Made by a program: the position numbers and the translations under genes. This document shows, piece by piece, positions 46,711 through 58,502 of a DNA stretch of 64,000 nt (the stretch's first letter is position 1; each line of letters opens with the position of its first letter). Origin of the DNA: Campylorhamphus procurvoides (Eukaryota; Chordata; Aves; Passeriformes; Dendrocolaptidae); contig WBMV01008225.1 in assembly GCA_013396655.1 (NCBI GenBank), positions 903,928-967,927 on the forward strand, read 5' to 3'. The notes under the pieces were generated by a model, which did not search any database, was not told the origin of the DNA, and saw only the letters and a list, made by a program, of their open reading frames with translations.

Positions 46711-49700
46711 GATGGAGCAGATATACTCAAAAGGGAGTACCATTCTCTGACGGGGTCTTTCCATAGTTTTGTGTAACAGATTAATGACTTTACTTGACTT
46801 GTTTATAATGTTCTGTTGACTAGAGAAGTGTAACACTTTTTAGGAAGAAATGTTTTTCTCTAAAAATATTTGCTTAAATCAACCAAATTGTGACTTAACT
46901 GATAATTTTTGGCCAAAAATCATTAGACCTTCAAGCAATTCAGAAGTTCAAATATTTTGATTTTTCATTAACTTGAACTGTTTTGCTGTTTTTAAAAATA
47001 AAAATAAAAATACTTTTAATCAGCTGTCAATTAAATCCATTTTAGGTGTTGGTCATGATTTTACAATGACACAATTCAATGATCCTTATTTACCTCTTCC
47101 TCCACTTTTGGGGGCTGTCTGTCAAACCCAAAAGCTTGTTGTCTTAGCATCTTTCCCATTCAGGCAGGCAGGGAAAACCATTTGTCCCGCTTACTGAAAT
47201 TTAGAAATGCCTTCCTAAGTGAGATTTGCTGCTGCAAAGTATTAACACTCCCTAATCCATCTGATCCATAAGAAGAGAGTTTATAGGCAAAGTAGCAATG
47301 CTCAGGGAGCTTATGATCACTGCATGGGAACTATGCTCCAAATCTGTATGCACAATTACTTTAGTTTTCCTCAAGCTGGGTCTATTTTTACCTGCATGAG
47401 ACTGTGTTTCCAGAAGTTCTTTTATTTCATTAAATATATCACACAGGAGGTTATTCCTCTTAAAGCCCTTTTGGCTCTACTTCTAATGCTAGTGGAGACA
47501 GCCTCTGCCCTGTGAAATGTGCTCATGCTACTGCCTTCTCCTAGAGCTCTATTGTTTTAGTCAGTAGGTACCTGAGAGGTAAAAGCCCTAATCAGCAGTT
47601 TGGAGGTCTTTCCCATCAGACCCAATCTGGATTTATTTGGTGCTCAGCAGGACAGCTTCAGCAGAGGGAAATAAGTGTCACTTAGTAATGCTGTTACCAC
47701 TGTCATGGGTCAGCTCTAAATCCAACCTATATTCAACATATTTTAAATAACAAGTGCCAGAAAAGGATGGAGTTTGCACAGCAGTCATTGTGCCAAGTAC
47801 AAACATGCAAAAGTCCCCACACCATGTAAGATCTCCTTGATTATAGATGCAGGGCTGAAGGTTGAGCTCACATTTTCTTAAACAGAGAATTGTACAGGCA
47901 TCTTGAATTAATCCATTAGCCACCATGATTTCCATCAATTTCCTTGGATTGCAGAGTACTACAACAAATGTGGCCAGCACTGCACCAGGACAGAGTGCCA
48001 TATCAGAACTGAAAGTATCTAACTGACCCCTTTTGCCATAACACATCCCTTGACTGCTCTTCATTCACTCGTCTTCAGATTAACTGCAACTTACTCTTCA
48101 GGCCACTGATAAAAGGTAGCAAACTGCACTGACCTGAGATCTGATCCTGTTAATTTAATTGATTAGGTTGTAGAGATTTTACACTCCTTTCATGTTGAAA
48201 CTAAAACACAGCTAGGAAGACCAAGTAAAATACCAGACAACTCTTATCACAACAGCAATCATTAGCAAGTAAATTCACAACCTCATCACAGCTCTATCAA
48301 ATTAAATAGGTAAATTATCTTTTCTCATACCTCAAGTGTGTCAACCTTTGTGCACTGGCATTATGTTTTTCATTGCTGTTCTTGAGTCACACCTCAGCCT
48401 TTACAGTGTTTTGTTCAGCCAGGCTGAACTGAGTAGTGACTCCAGTTGTCTCAATTTCAAGACTGACTTAATATTTACATTTATATGAGTTTTCCAGGGT
48501 GTGAGGGACCACATCTAAAAACCAGCCCTTTCACAGGTAGCTCTTTACAAACTCTTATGATCTAATTATTGAGACCTGTAGGTTAACCTACTTGACTATG
48601 TTAGTGGAAGGCATTGTACGATCAGCCAGCATAAAAGCATCGCTTTCTTGCCCCTTCTATCTGTCACTTCCAGTCTTTCCCTGACAGGAACTTCAGCGCT
48701 AAGTCTTTCTGCTTAGTTTCATCCATGGTGGCTGACCCAGCTGGATTAACAGCTTGAATCATTGAACAGCAAAGCCAGCTGAAAACCCGACACGACTCCT
48801 AGCCTCTTGTCTTCGCAAAGCCACAAGAAGGCAAGACCTTTCTCCAGCGAGCAGAAGCTCACTGAAAACAGACTCAGCATGTCCATCCAATTCCAAAGCG
48901 GGGTGCTAAAAGCCCTCAGGATATTTGCAATGACAGCAGTCATAGAGGGAGTTCTAAGCCTGTGTTTTTTCCCATGGAACTCAGGACAAAGCAGTAAACA
49001 CTCAATCTTCTCACAGGAAGCTTCTCTTCATGCTGCTGTTGCTTTGTTCACCCAAGTTTGAGTGCACTGTGTCAAAGGTCCATCTAAACCAGCAAATCTA
49101 AGTTTTTCCAAAATATGTTCCCAAGCTCCAGCCAGTTGCGGCTGAAGGATTTTCCTGAGCCAGAACCAATGTCTTTCTATGAAGATCTCTGGGCAGGGTT
49201 TTCGCCCACATATTTTTGCAGAACCTTTTTAAACTTTGCATACGAACACAAGCATATATATGTGGCACATTTTTGTTGCTATAGAGACATTAGTTCAGAG
49301 GACACTACATATCATTGATAAGCAATTATTAGAGTATCTGCTTGGTAGGGGCCAAATGGTTACATAAGCAAAATGAATCCAATTAAAAGTCCATTTTTCT
49401 CACAACCACAGTCTTCTGAATCACTCATTGTTCAGGCTGAAGTTTTCCATGCCTAAAGAGGGTATTTTTTTATCCCCTTAAAGTCAAAGCAAAATCCCTG
49501 CAACCATTTTTAGGTTATGGGAGAGTGATTCTAACCAAATTTTTTCCAGAAGAACTACAGTAAAAACAGATGAAATTTGAAACTTGGCCATGACTGAGTA
49601 ATCAATGAAAATTAGTGCTCTTTCATGCTCTGAAAGAAATTGGCTTTAATTTAGCAAAGTTGCGGCTTTTCACAGTGTGCTGTATACCATGTATAGTCAT

Positions 49701-50934
49701 GGCTGAGATGTTGTCTACAGGTGGACGTACTGCAGGGGTCAATGAGCACATGTACTGACTTCAAAAAGATCTCTATGTTGCTGTGGAACCTGCCATTCAC
49801 TGAAGTTGCCCTGCAGAAAAATTAATTCTCTTTTATGGGTATGTAGATCTGAGCTAATCCAGCCCTTGAATTTCTTCCAGCCTCCACCAGGTGTGAGGGC
49901 CCTGTGCTCAGACTGCGAGAATAGGGAAGCACAGGTAAAAGGGAAGGAATCCATAAACCAACTATATTTTCTAAGAGCTCTACTGAGTTTGAAAAAATCT
50001 CTTTCTTACTTTTTCCCTCTGGGAAGGAAGTCCTTGCAGCAGCTCAGCTTTGGAGGGGGAGAGCCCTCCCTCATAAAAACCAGTGGCTCTCAGGTGGTCA
50101 GGGATGCCCCTGAGGTATAAACTGTGGTGATTAAGACCTTAAGATAGGTCTTAACTCATAAATCTCTGTTCTTGGATGAGTCTTTAACTCCATTGTAGCC
50201 AGGGAACAGGATGAGTTCTGAGTGAACAGAGGCAATTGGAGATTCCTGCTGTTCTCTGTGGATTCCATGAGACACCGATGGTGGCCAGGTCATCTTCTGA
50301 CCATGACGAGTTTCTTTGGGGCATCAACAAAGTTAACAGCTGATTGCTCAGTAGCACATCTCCAGAGGCAGATGTCTCGGTAAGGAATTCACTAACTGAG
50401 TAAATAGTTCAGACTAGGTAAGTACCTTGGCAGGTCCGAGTGCTTAGAAAACTGATATGCCAGTGACCAAGGTAGGCTACTTAAACCTCCCCCTCTGCTT
50501 TTTGGAGTGAATATTTCTCTTAATGGTGGCCACATCTGATTATTTTTAAAGTTTCATTGTTCTTGGAACAATGTAAGAAATCGGGTTAGACAACAACCAG
50601 CAAAGGGACAAACAGGAAACAGCCCCAGCCCCACGCAATGACATTTTCTGAGAGTTCTTCTGAAATATCTTGCTATACCTAGGCATCACTCATTTACACA
50701 TCTTTGTTTGCTTTACATGAATAAATGGTTCCCACAATATCTGAAAGGTTTCACTTCTGGCATTAATCTTCAAAGAAATCCTTATGAAGCAATTTCCTCT
50801 CTGTCAATTTTCAGATTTTTATCTCTTCCTCTTCTGGGAATCATTTCCTTGGACTACTAATTACAAGAGAAACCCTTTTTTTGACAGAATTTACACATGC
50901 AAGAATAAAGAAAGACAGCACCATTCTGACTCAC
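46711..50934. other. No recognisable feature
   Basis: The longest frame is 128 codons (minus, 47678-48064), without splice sites or domains. An acceptor-like 'gctaccttttatcag' at about 48108 on the minus strand is followed by a donor after only 11 bases and is dismissed. No repeats were recognised. Confidence 0.4.
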
Positions 50935-51024
50935 CTGAAAATTGCCCTTGTGCCTTTTTTCTATTTTTAAAGTCTTTAAAGCATTTGGATGGTACATGAC
51001 AGATTACTACCTTGAATTTATGCA
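50935..51024 (-). CDS. Weak 90-base exon candidate
   Basis: Minus strand: donor TTTTCAG|GTGAGT is strong; the acceptor (gacatttcctggtag) is moderate. One frame is open through 29 codons (HKFKVVICHVPSKCFKDF..., Lys/Phe-rich). A shorter version starting at a second AG (ccaaatgctttaaag) is also open. There is no link to other exons. Confidence 0.17.
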
Positions 51025-54000
51025 CTACCAGGAAATGTCATTATTCACCATGCAATATTGAAACACAGAACTCTAGAGATTATTTATATGATTTACACCT
51101 ATTGTAATTTTTTTTTGTCCATCCAGAGCTCATCAGTTTAATATAGTTATCTACTTTGTCCTTCATCAAACCACACAATGTTACGTTCTGAGCCCTTTGA
51201 GAAAATGAAGTGTAAAAAAAAAGGTTGGCCAGGTAATGTCACATAGAAAATTATGCAGGAACATGATGTTAGAAATCCTTTTAATATTAAAAATGCTATA
51301 ATGAATGACTGGGGAAGGGTTAGGAATGAAGAAAAAAACTTTCTTCAATTCTGTAAAATCTTAGGTTTTCACTGCTTTACAAGTTTCAGTCCTTTTGCAG
51401 GGTTGCAGCTATAACTAAATAAAACCTGTTACATAAAACCAAAGATAAACAATCCATGGCAATTCCTTTTTCTTTAAAAAGGCAGAATTCTATTCTGTAT
51501 TAATTTTAACTGTATTCAAGATTGAAGTATAATAAGTATCTCATGCAAAATAAGCAACTTATGTATTCTTTCCAAAACATCAAAAATAGTTTAATGTTGG
51601 GTTAATCAACCTCTAATTACCAGTGAAGGAAGGACTGGAATACTCTGAATCTCAGAATAGGCAAGAAGGAACCTAGGCAGACCCAAGAAAAGAATTAGTT
51701 TTTAAATCCTTTGGCAACATAATAAAGTTACTTCTGTTAGAAACCCTAAATTACCTTTTCTTTTATTGGCTCCTAATCCCACTAGTCAAGTTTTTAATTT
51801 TTGTCACTTGCCATGGAAAGACTTTGATCATGTGTTAAATGGTTTTAGAGTAAGTAGGCAGGACTGCAAGTAGCAAGATACGGAACAAGGAACTTATCCT
51901 CAAGAGTTGAATTTTGATGGGCTGCCTTTGATCCCACAAAGACCTGACTACAACTTTAAAGTCCATCCTAGCAGTGGGTGGATCACCTCAGGAACCGATC
52001 AGAGAACAAAGCACATTCCAAAGACAGAAATTGCAGGACCTGGCTTTAAACTCTTGAGCTGCAATGCAGGAACTTCACCAAAAAAAGAAATCCGATACTT
52101 GGGCCAAGCCATCTAACAACCACAGAATCTGGGAGAGAATTCAGCTCACTTCCCTTTTTATCTGTTTGTCCAGTCTCCAGATTTCCCCTTTAAGATCACC
52201 AGGTTTCTTCATCAGCAGGCATTGTCAAATATAAGAGTTATTTCTTGAATTGTATTCCGTTTTGCCTATACCTTGTGCAAATGACAGGAACTGTTTAGCA
52301 TTTATGGGAATGTAACAGAGGAAAGCATTTGAAATGCTTCAAAACTGAGGAATCAGAAGATGAAAAACATAAGAAAATCATTCAAAATGTCTACAATAAA
52401 AGAAAGAGAAGGAAACAAAAGAAGTTAAGGATTGTTTTTCCTTTGGTGAAAGCCAGCCAGGAATTCTTGAAATTCTTCAAGCTACATTGAGCTACATCTT
52501 CTAGATCTAAATGTGAAACTGCACAGGATTTAAGCACATGCTTACATAGATATTTCAACCACTGGCGATTTCTGTTCCCACAGGAAGACAACATCTTTTC
52601 TTATAATTTCTCTACATCTTCTATGTGTCTTCATTAAAGTTGTTTCTGACCTGAAAATTTGGTTTCTGATTAGTAAGCTTTGTGAAAATCATAAAGTGTT
52701 AGATTTAATGCAAAGGGAAGCATAAAAAGATGCAATTTTTCATGTTGTGAGCACTCTGCCATGTATCTAAGAGATCTGTCCTGGGTGAGACTTCCCATCA
52801 AAGCCCTGGAGCAGAATTGGATTCAAATTAATTATTCCCAGATGGCTAAGTTACATTTTTATACTTAACAGGTATTGCAAACAGGGAAAATTTGCAAATG
52901 TCAAGAAGAGGAAAATATGTTAGAGAGAAGAAAAGGAGTGACTTGTCTGTCCTGTATACCCTCACAGAAACAGGCTCCTGGTTTGAAGTCCATTTGAGAA
53001 AGGGCATTGTCTGTATTGTATTTATATTGCAGCACTCTGAACAGGAGGAACATCCATAGGAAAAAACAGTTAATTAAAAAAACGGCAATCCATTTAAAGC
53101 AACAACAAAGCCTTTTGGGAAAGCTGTGGGGAGGAGATACTACTGTTGTATTTGGGGCATTTCCTCCAAGATTTCTACAGAAATACATAATACCCAGTGA
53201 TGGATTCTGCTTTTGAGCTACAGATGACACTTTGCAGACTACCAGCAAATGGGAACTTGGGATCCTGCTGTGGTAGTCTGATATGCACAGAGGACTCAGA
53301 TGCCAGTCCATGCAAGCAGGGTGACACTTTCAACAAGTTGACTACTCTCCCCTCAAAATAAACTATGAATCTCACATTTGGAATTAGCCTGCCTGGAATA
53401 AAAATTACCAATAAGCTTAACAACCCTACTAGGTTGCAAGCAAAAGATTTAATTCTATTAAAAAGCCAGAAAGTTCTTTCTACCTGTCTATGGTTAAGAA
53501 AAATCTCTGTCCGTGGCCGATCATGAGATATTTCACTTTGTGTGCCAAATATTCTGAAGATCATTTTAAGAGGTTTCTAAATGCATTATTTATAAGTTCC
53601 TTTACTCTCACAGAATTCTTTATAGTTGGAACTGTAGTATTAATGGCACTTGGCTTTACAGGCAGAGACAGAAATAGAAACAATAAAACTTTAAAACTTA
53701 CTAAAATATTTTATGAATAAGCTGTTGTAAAGTACCAGGCAACTACAGAGCACATTGTGGTGTGACATACTCTAAAGGCCTTACTGTTGCTTGTTGGAGA
53801 TGACCTATATCACTCACTCACAGCACTGTCACTCAGAAATACTGAATCTTTCCAAATGCACACTGTGAAACTTTCTCAGACCACATTCCAAAAATGCTAC
53901 AATTTTTAAATATGTCCCATACACATATCTTTCATACTTTCGCATCTGTAAAATGGAATGAGCCAATTCAGTAATGCAACATTTAACAGCAAAATATCCT

Positions 54001-55121
54001 TTCAGTCATCTGACTACAGGTTCTCAGTTTGACTTCCATTCCCAAAATAATTTTTGGCAGGAAGAGCTAATTGGGGGTGGCAAGAAACAGAGGTGGGGAA
54101 ACAGAAGAAGAAAAAGAGATAGATTTGTGAAACTGGAAGCCTAAATAAAATGTGTCTGCCTTTGAATTTTCACGCATTATTTATGAAATGGGAACACCTC
54201 TATTAAATTTCAAAATACTTTGATGAAAATTCAAACAAAATATTTTTAAGTATTTGAGTCCCTGGACAAGTTTTGAAACAACTCAGTTGGTCCCAAACTC
54301 ACATCAAGAAATGGCAATTCTAGATAGTCTAATGGATTAAACAAGAGCTCTGTGAGTTATGGTACTTTGAAGAGTACTGAAGTCCATTCCAAGACCCTGG
54401 ACACCACCATCTCAGTACATTCTCTTTTGTACTTGCATTCATGCTTTATGCAACTTTTTCAAATAATAGTACTTTCTTTTCCTGTGCAAATAAAGGTAAA
54501 TTCTTCCTTCAAATACAATTGTGCGAAGCATTATTAATTTAGAGTGTTCAGTACATCTTTCTGGTTTGTACTTCCAAAGAAACATGAAGATATTCCAACA
54601 TTATTTAGGGACAATAAACTTTGTCCAGTCCATCCACAAATTAAAGAATGGTAATGTTAAAAAGGTCAGAGAACACATACAGGATGCACACGAATCCACA
54701 GCTGGGGTACTTTGCATTCAAGAATCAAACGAAAACTGGCTGTAAATATTTCAGGTCTACAAATGCTGAGTTGCAATTATTTTTCGTATTTAAGAATACT
54801 GGAACAAGAACTGAATGAAATATATGTCAGGGTGCTGAAAATGCAGGTTCTGATAAGAACCACAAACATTTCTCAAGGACTAGAGAAAATGATGTATAGT
54901 GTGATAGTAGAAAAGGTTAAATAGAGATTAAAATAGATATGGTTACAATGAGCAATCAGATCAGAAACTCAGGTGCTCCTTAATCTAAGGCAGGGCAAAG
55001 TATTATAAGAACCAATAGTTGGACGGAGAAGTTTGAACAATTCACATATGAAATTAATCCAAATTCCTTCTGGTAAACTGACCAAGCTCTGTTCCAATCA
55101 GGCCTGTTTCTGTCATTGGTT
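51025..55121. other. No recognisable feature
   Basis: AT-rich DNA. Minus-strand frames of 129-136 codons at 52.9-53.6 kb are aromatic and Cys-rich and overlap plus-strand frames, so they are taken as chance. A 'gcatctgtaaaatggaatg' string at about 53942 resembles a MIR core piece but stands alone. Confidence 0.4.
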
Positions 55122-55343
55122 CTATTGAAAAATATCAAGCAATTCAGAAAAATCTGTCTCTACCAATGACTTTGCTCCAAATCTATTTTCCCTTCCAATA
55201 TACTCTGCAATAAATGTATTGTGTGGCAATTTTAGAATTAGCTTACTTGGCACTATGTCAAATGCTTTTCTGCAACTCAAACCATAAATTCCATAGAATG
55301 TGTGTATTGAGTATCTCCTCAAAAACTTGCAGCGTTTGGGCAC
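55122..55343 (-). pseudogene. Possible decayed LINE reverse transcriptase relic
   Basis: A 73-codon minus-strand frame contains CRKAFDIVPSKLILKLP, which resembles the reverse transcriptase block D-F-x-K-A-F-D-x-V-P-H-x-x-L-L of non-LTR elements; here the first Asp and the His are replaced. The underlying 'cagaaaagcatttgacatag' is the conserved DNA version of that block. The following residues (FIAEYIGRENRFGAKS) do not align convincingly with CR1, so either an older LINE family or coincidence is possible. Confidence 0.35.
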
Positions 55344-56626
55344 ATGAACTACCCTGCAACCTGTGCACAGTACTATTGTACCTGTATGTTATGATTTTTC
55401 TCCAAAGCTGATTCCAATCCAATGTAGGTAACTGTTCAAGTGCTGGGCAAATTACTTCATTTCCCTTATTTTGCTAGGGGGATTCCATAATGACTTTCTA
55501 GTGGCATGCCCTTATCCTTTCATTGATTAAAAGCCACACCATGCCTTGCCATGCTGTTGGGCATGCTAACTCCACACGCACATACTCTTTCCCAGTCTTA
55601 GGACAAGGACTTTTATTTCCCCTCTGTCTGAGCATGTTGTTTTCACCTGAGGTGTGATGTCTTTTCCTTCTCTGCTCTTACTATTGGCTTTGTCCTGTCA
55701 TTCATCCCATGGTCAACATCATCACTAGCTTTACTGCAAATTAAGTTTAAAAATGCCTTCATTTGAGCTAGGAGAGATTACTTTTAACATCTACCTCATT
55801 TTTCAGGGTTCCTACTCCTTTTCTTTCTTTTTATGAGCAAACAGCCTTTGGCAGTTTGTAGACATTTTCTTAAGTCTATTTACTGACTTTCTTGCAATCT
55901 TTACACTTTATCCCCTTTAAAATATAAGCACAAAATATACTGGACAGTCCATACCTTGGGATTTTTTTTTGCCCTGAATAATCTTTGCTATCCAGACAGT
56001 TTCAGCTACTGTTCGTGTCTTTGGCTAAACTTCTAAACTTTAGCACTCAGACTGCTGAGTCCCAATGTCTTCACTTCTATATTTATGAAAGTTTGCTCTT
56101 TGAAGTCAGTAATCCTAGAATTTAGCTTACAAGACAATGCAGGGAATATGATCACAGCTATTTTGGGTAGTGTAGCTATGTCAGTATGATGTTCCAGTTG
56201 GGCTAGTAAACTATAAGTCTGTTAGCTGGAGCAAAGACTGACGTGGCAGTACACCTTCAGATATTCAAATCAACTCATTCAGAAATATTTTGGCTTTCTT
56301 TTCTGGGTAGAACTGTTGTGTAGACATAATTCTTAATTACAGACCTATTTCTTCCTTTCATCAGAGCAAGCTTTCTCTTTTTTAATTTAAACAAAATTAG
56401 CTTTTGGTTACAGGTACAACCTTGTTTTCCACACTAGTCTTCCATACCATGCTAATTATTTATCAAAGTAACAATTAATACAGATCACCTTTTGTCATTA
56501 ACTTTGTGAACAAGTATCTTAGCTCTATATGGTTCTAGCATGATTAGCAGTATCTGTTTACCAGCCATACATATATGATTACAGAGACTCATCCAAGCAG
56601 TACAGTTGCAGAAAATCCTGTGTGCG

Positions 56627-56649
56627 TATATATATATATATATATATAT
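56627..56649. repeat. (TA)n dinucleotide microsatellite
   Basis: About eleven TA units directly after 'ctgtgtgcg'. It is a simple repeat with no neighbouring structure. Confidence 0.95.
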
Positions 56650-56933
56650 CTCTGTGCCTAAGCCAACCTAAGAGGCTACAGCAGGCTCTCAACCAAAACC
56701 TGCTCTCCCTAGACGGCAGGTATTTTTCTTCCAAATTGTAATTATTACACCAGATTTTACATCCTGTATGAGCAGTTGAAATTTCACTGACCTGTAAAGT
56801 ATCTTTTTAAGAAACATATAGGAAGCCCCTTTATGTCTAACCTCATCCAGTATCATGCCTGACCTTTCATCACTCATTGAATCATCTACCTTTTCACTTT
56901 TCTTAATGGTAACACTTCTTTCTTACCATAGCA

Positions 56934-57066
56934 GAGTTACAGAATAGTTTAGGTTAGTAAGGACCCCTTGAAGTCTATAATTCAACTTTGTGTTAAAAGC
57001 AGTGCAAATTTTAAAGTTGTATCAATTCCATCAGGGCCCTGTTGAGTTTTGCAAACCTCCAAATCT
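56934..57066 (-). mobile_element. CR1 3' fragment, minus orientation
   Basis: The plus strand reads 'acagaatagtttaggttag', 'aaggaccccttgaagtctat', 'aattcaactttgtgttaaaa', 'agcagtgcaaattttaaagt' and 'agggccctgttgagttttgc'. This follows the order of the reverse-complemented 3' UTR of a common avian CR1 subfamily. It is 5'-truncated and moderately diverged, and has no coding content. Confidence 0.85.
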
Positions 57067-58375
57067 CTTGTCCTTTCTTCTTGCCTCCACGACTCCTTTT
57101 TCCCATATTACCTCCTCACTCACCTGGCTTTTCCCTTCCGTGTAACAGAACCAAGCTTGAGAAATTATGTCTATCCTCGCTCATCTTCTCCACGCTGTCT
57201 TCCCCTATTCTTTACCTCTTCTTGGCTGACCAGCAGAACTCTGCTGAAGGTCATTGTTGTGATTTAGAAACAGTATTCTTCAATTTAGTGCTCCCACGCT
57301 GCCACTCACTCCCCCTCCCCACTCCCTCCTGTGGCAGGATGAAGAAAAAAATTGGAGGCACAAATGATAAAGATCATGGATTGAGATAACAGACTGCATC
57401 AGCCACATTTTCTTGACTGGGAGGAAACTGTTCTCCCCAGAAGAGGGTTTCTTTACCACATCAATGATGCGAGGTGGTATAGAATAACATCCATGCTCTA
57501 GCTGTGTCGTCTCACAGATCCTGCAAAAATTAACCCTTTCCTGGCTGGAACCAGGACAGTCATCTAGGGTGCAAGGGCCTGAATCCTCAGCTTTTCCCTA
57601 CTAGCCTTGGCAGACTCAAGCTGACAACTTCTTTTGTCATGAGACTGCAGGTGAGCAAAGGAAGCTTTTTTGCTCCTCAGTGGTTATTTCCCAGTGCCAG
57701 GTCTTTAACAGGCAATTTTAGGTCTGGCATGCAGCACAACACTGTCTTCTGTACCAGCTGTGCTGTCAAGCCCTCGGTTTTTCCTAACAAAGAGTCCTCA
57801 CTATCAGAGATCTGCTCTATGTCTGTAAGGATCTTTGCTCTTCCTTTCGACTCCAGTTTATCCCATGTTCCTGTCTGTGTCACAGACTTTGACATATCAT
57901 CCTCTTTCTTAATTGCTGAGTCTTCACAACATCTCTGCATAAAGATTCATTCAGTAAGCAAATGTACACGTTTCAGAAAAATGTAATCAGCAGTTACTGG
58001 AAACATTTACTCAGACTCAACTGATTAGGGATCAGAGTACCCAATTTTCAGTTATTAAAACTAAGTTAAAAGAAATAGACAAAGGATGAAAATGGTGAGC
58101 ACTGAAACATATTAGCTAGATATAGAAAAAACCTGAAGGAAAAGTGGGAGTTCAAACATACCATTGATCAAGCATAGTTTATGACATTCAGCAACAAAGT
58201 TGTATGTAGTTTACTGCAGTTCTATTGACAGAGGATAGAGTAAGCCACTGAAACTCCTCAATCTCTACCCAGTGAAAGTGTGATCAGCCAATGGCACAAG
58301 ATGCTTTGTTAGAGTGACAGAAGACAGAATTCAGAGCACAAAAGCTGTATGCCTGTGGAGTTCAGCTTAAAACTA

Positions 58376-58502
58376 AAAAAACACATTATCTCTCAAAAAA
58401 AGCCCCCCAAAAAACCCAACCCCTCCAAAAAAACCCCACTGAACAAAAACCAACTCCACAAAACCCCCCAAAACCCTACAAACCCCAAACAATCCCCAAA
58501 TC
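58376..58502 (-). repeat. C/A-only tract; complement rich in G runs
   Basis: For about 125 bases the plus strand is almost entirely A and C, with runs such as CCCCCC, AACCCCTCC, CCCCAAACAATCCCC. The minus strand therefore carries more than ten runs of 3-6 G separated by T-rich spacers (for example TTTGGGGATTGTTTGGGG), resembling telomere-like or quadruplex-forming sequence without a fixed repeat unit. The extreme strand asymmetry is not explained by a known repeat family that I recognise. Confidence 0.9.

Noticed and set aside
51640..51700. 'tctcagaataggcaagaag' resembling a CR1 3' border
   Set aside because: No further CR1 sequence follows; the similarity is too weak.
53941..53960. 'gcatctgtaaaatggaatg', similar to the MIR core
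   Set aside because: Stands alone without flanking MIR sequence; too short.
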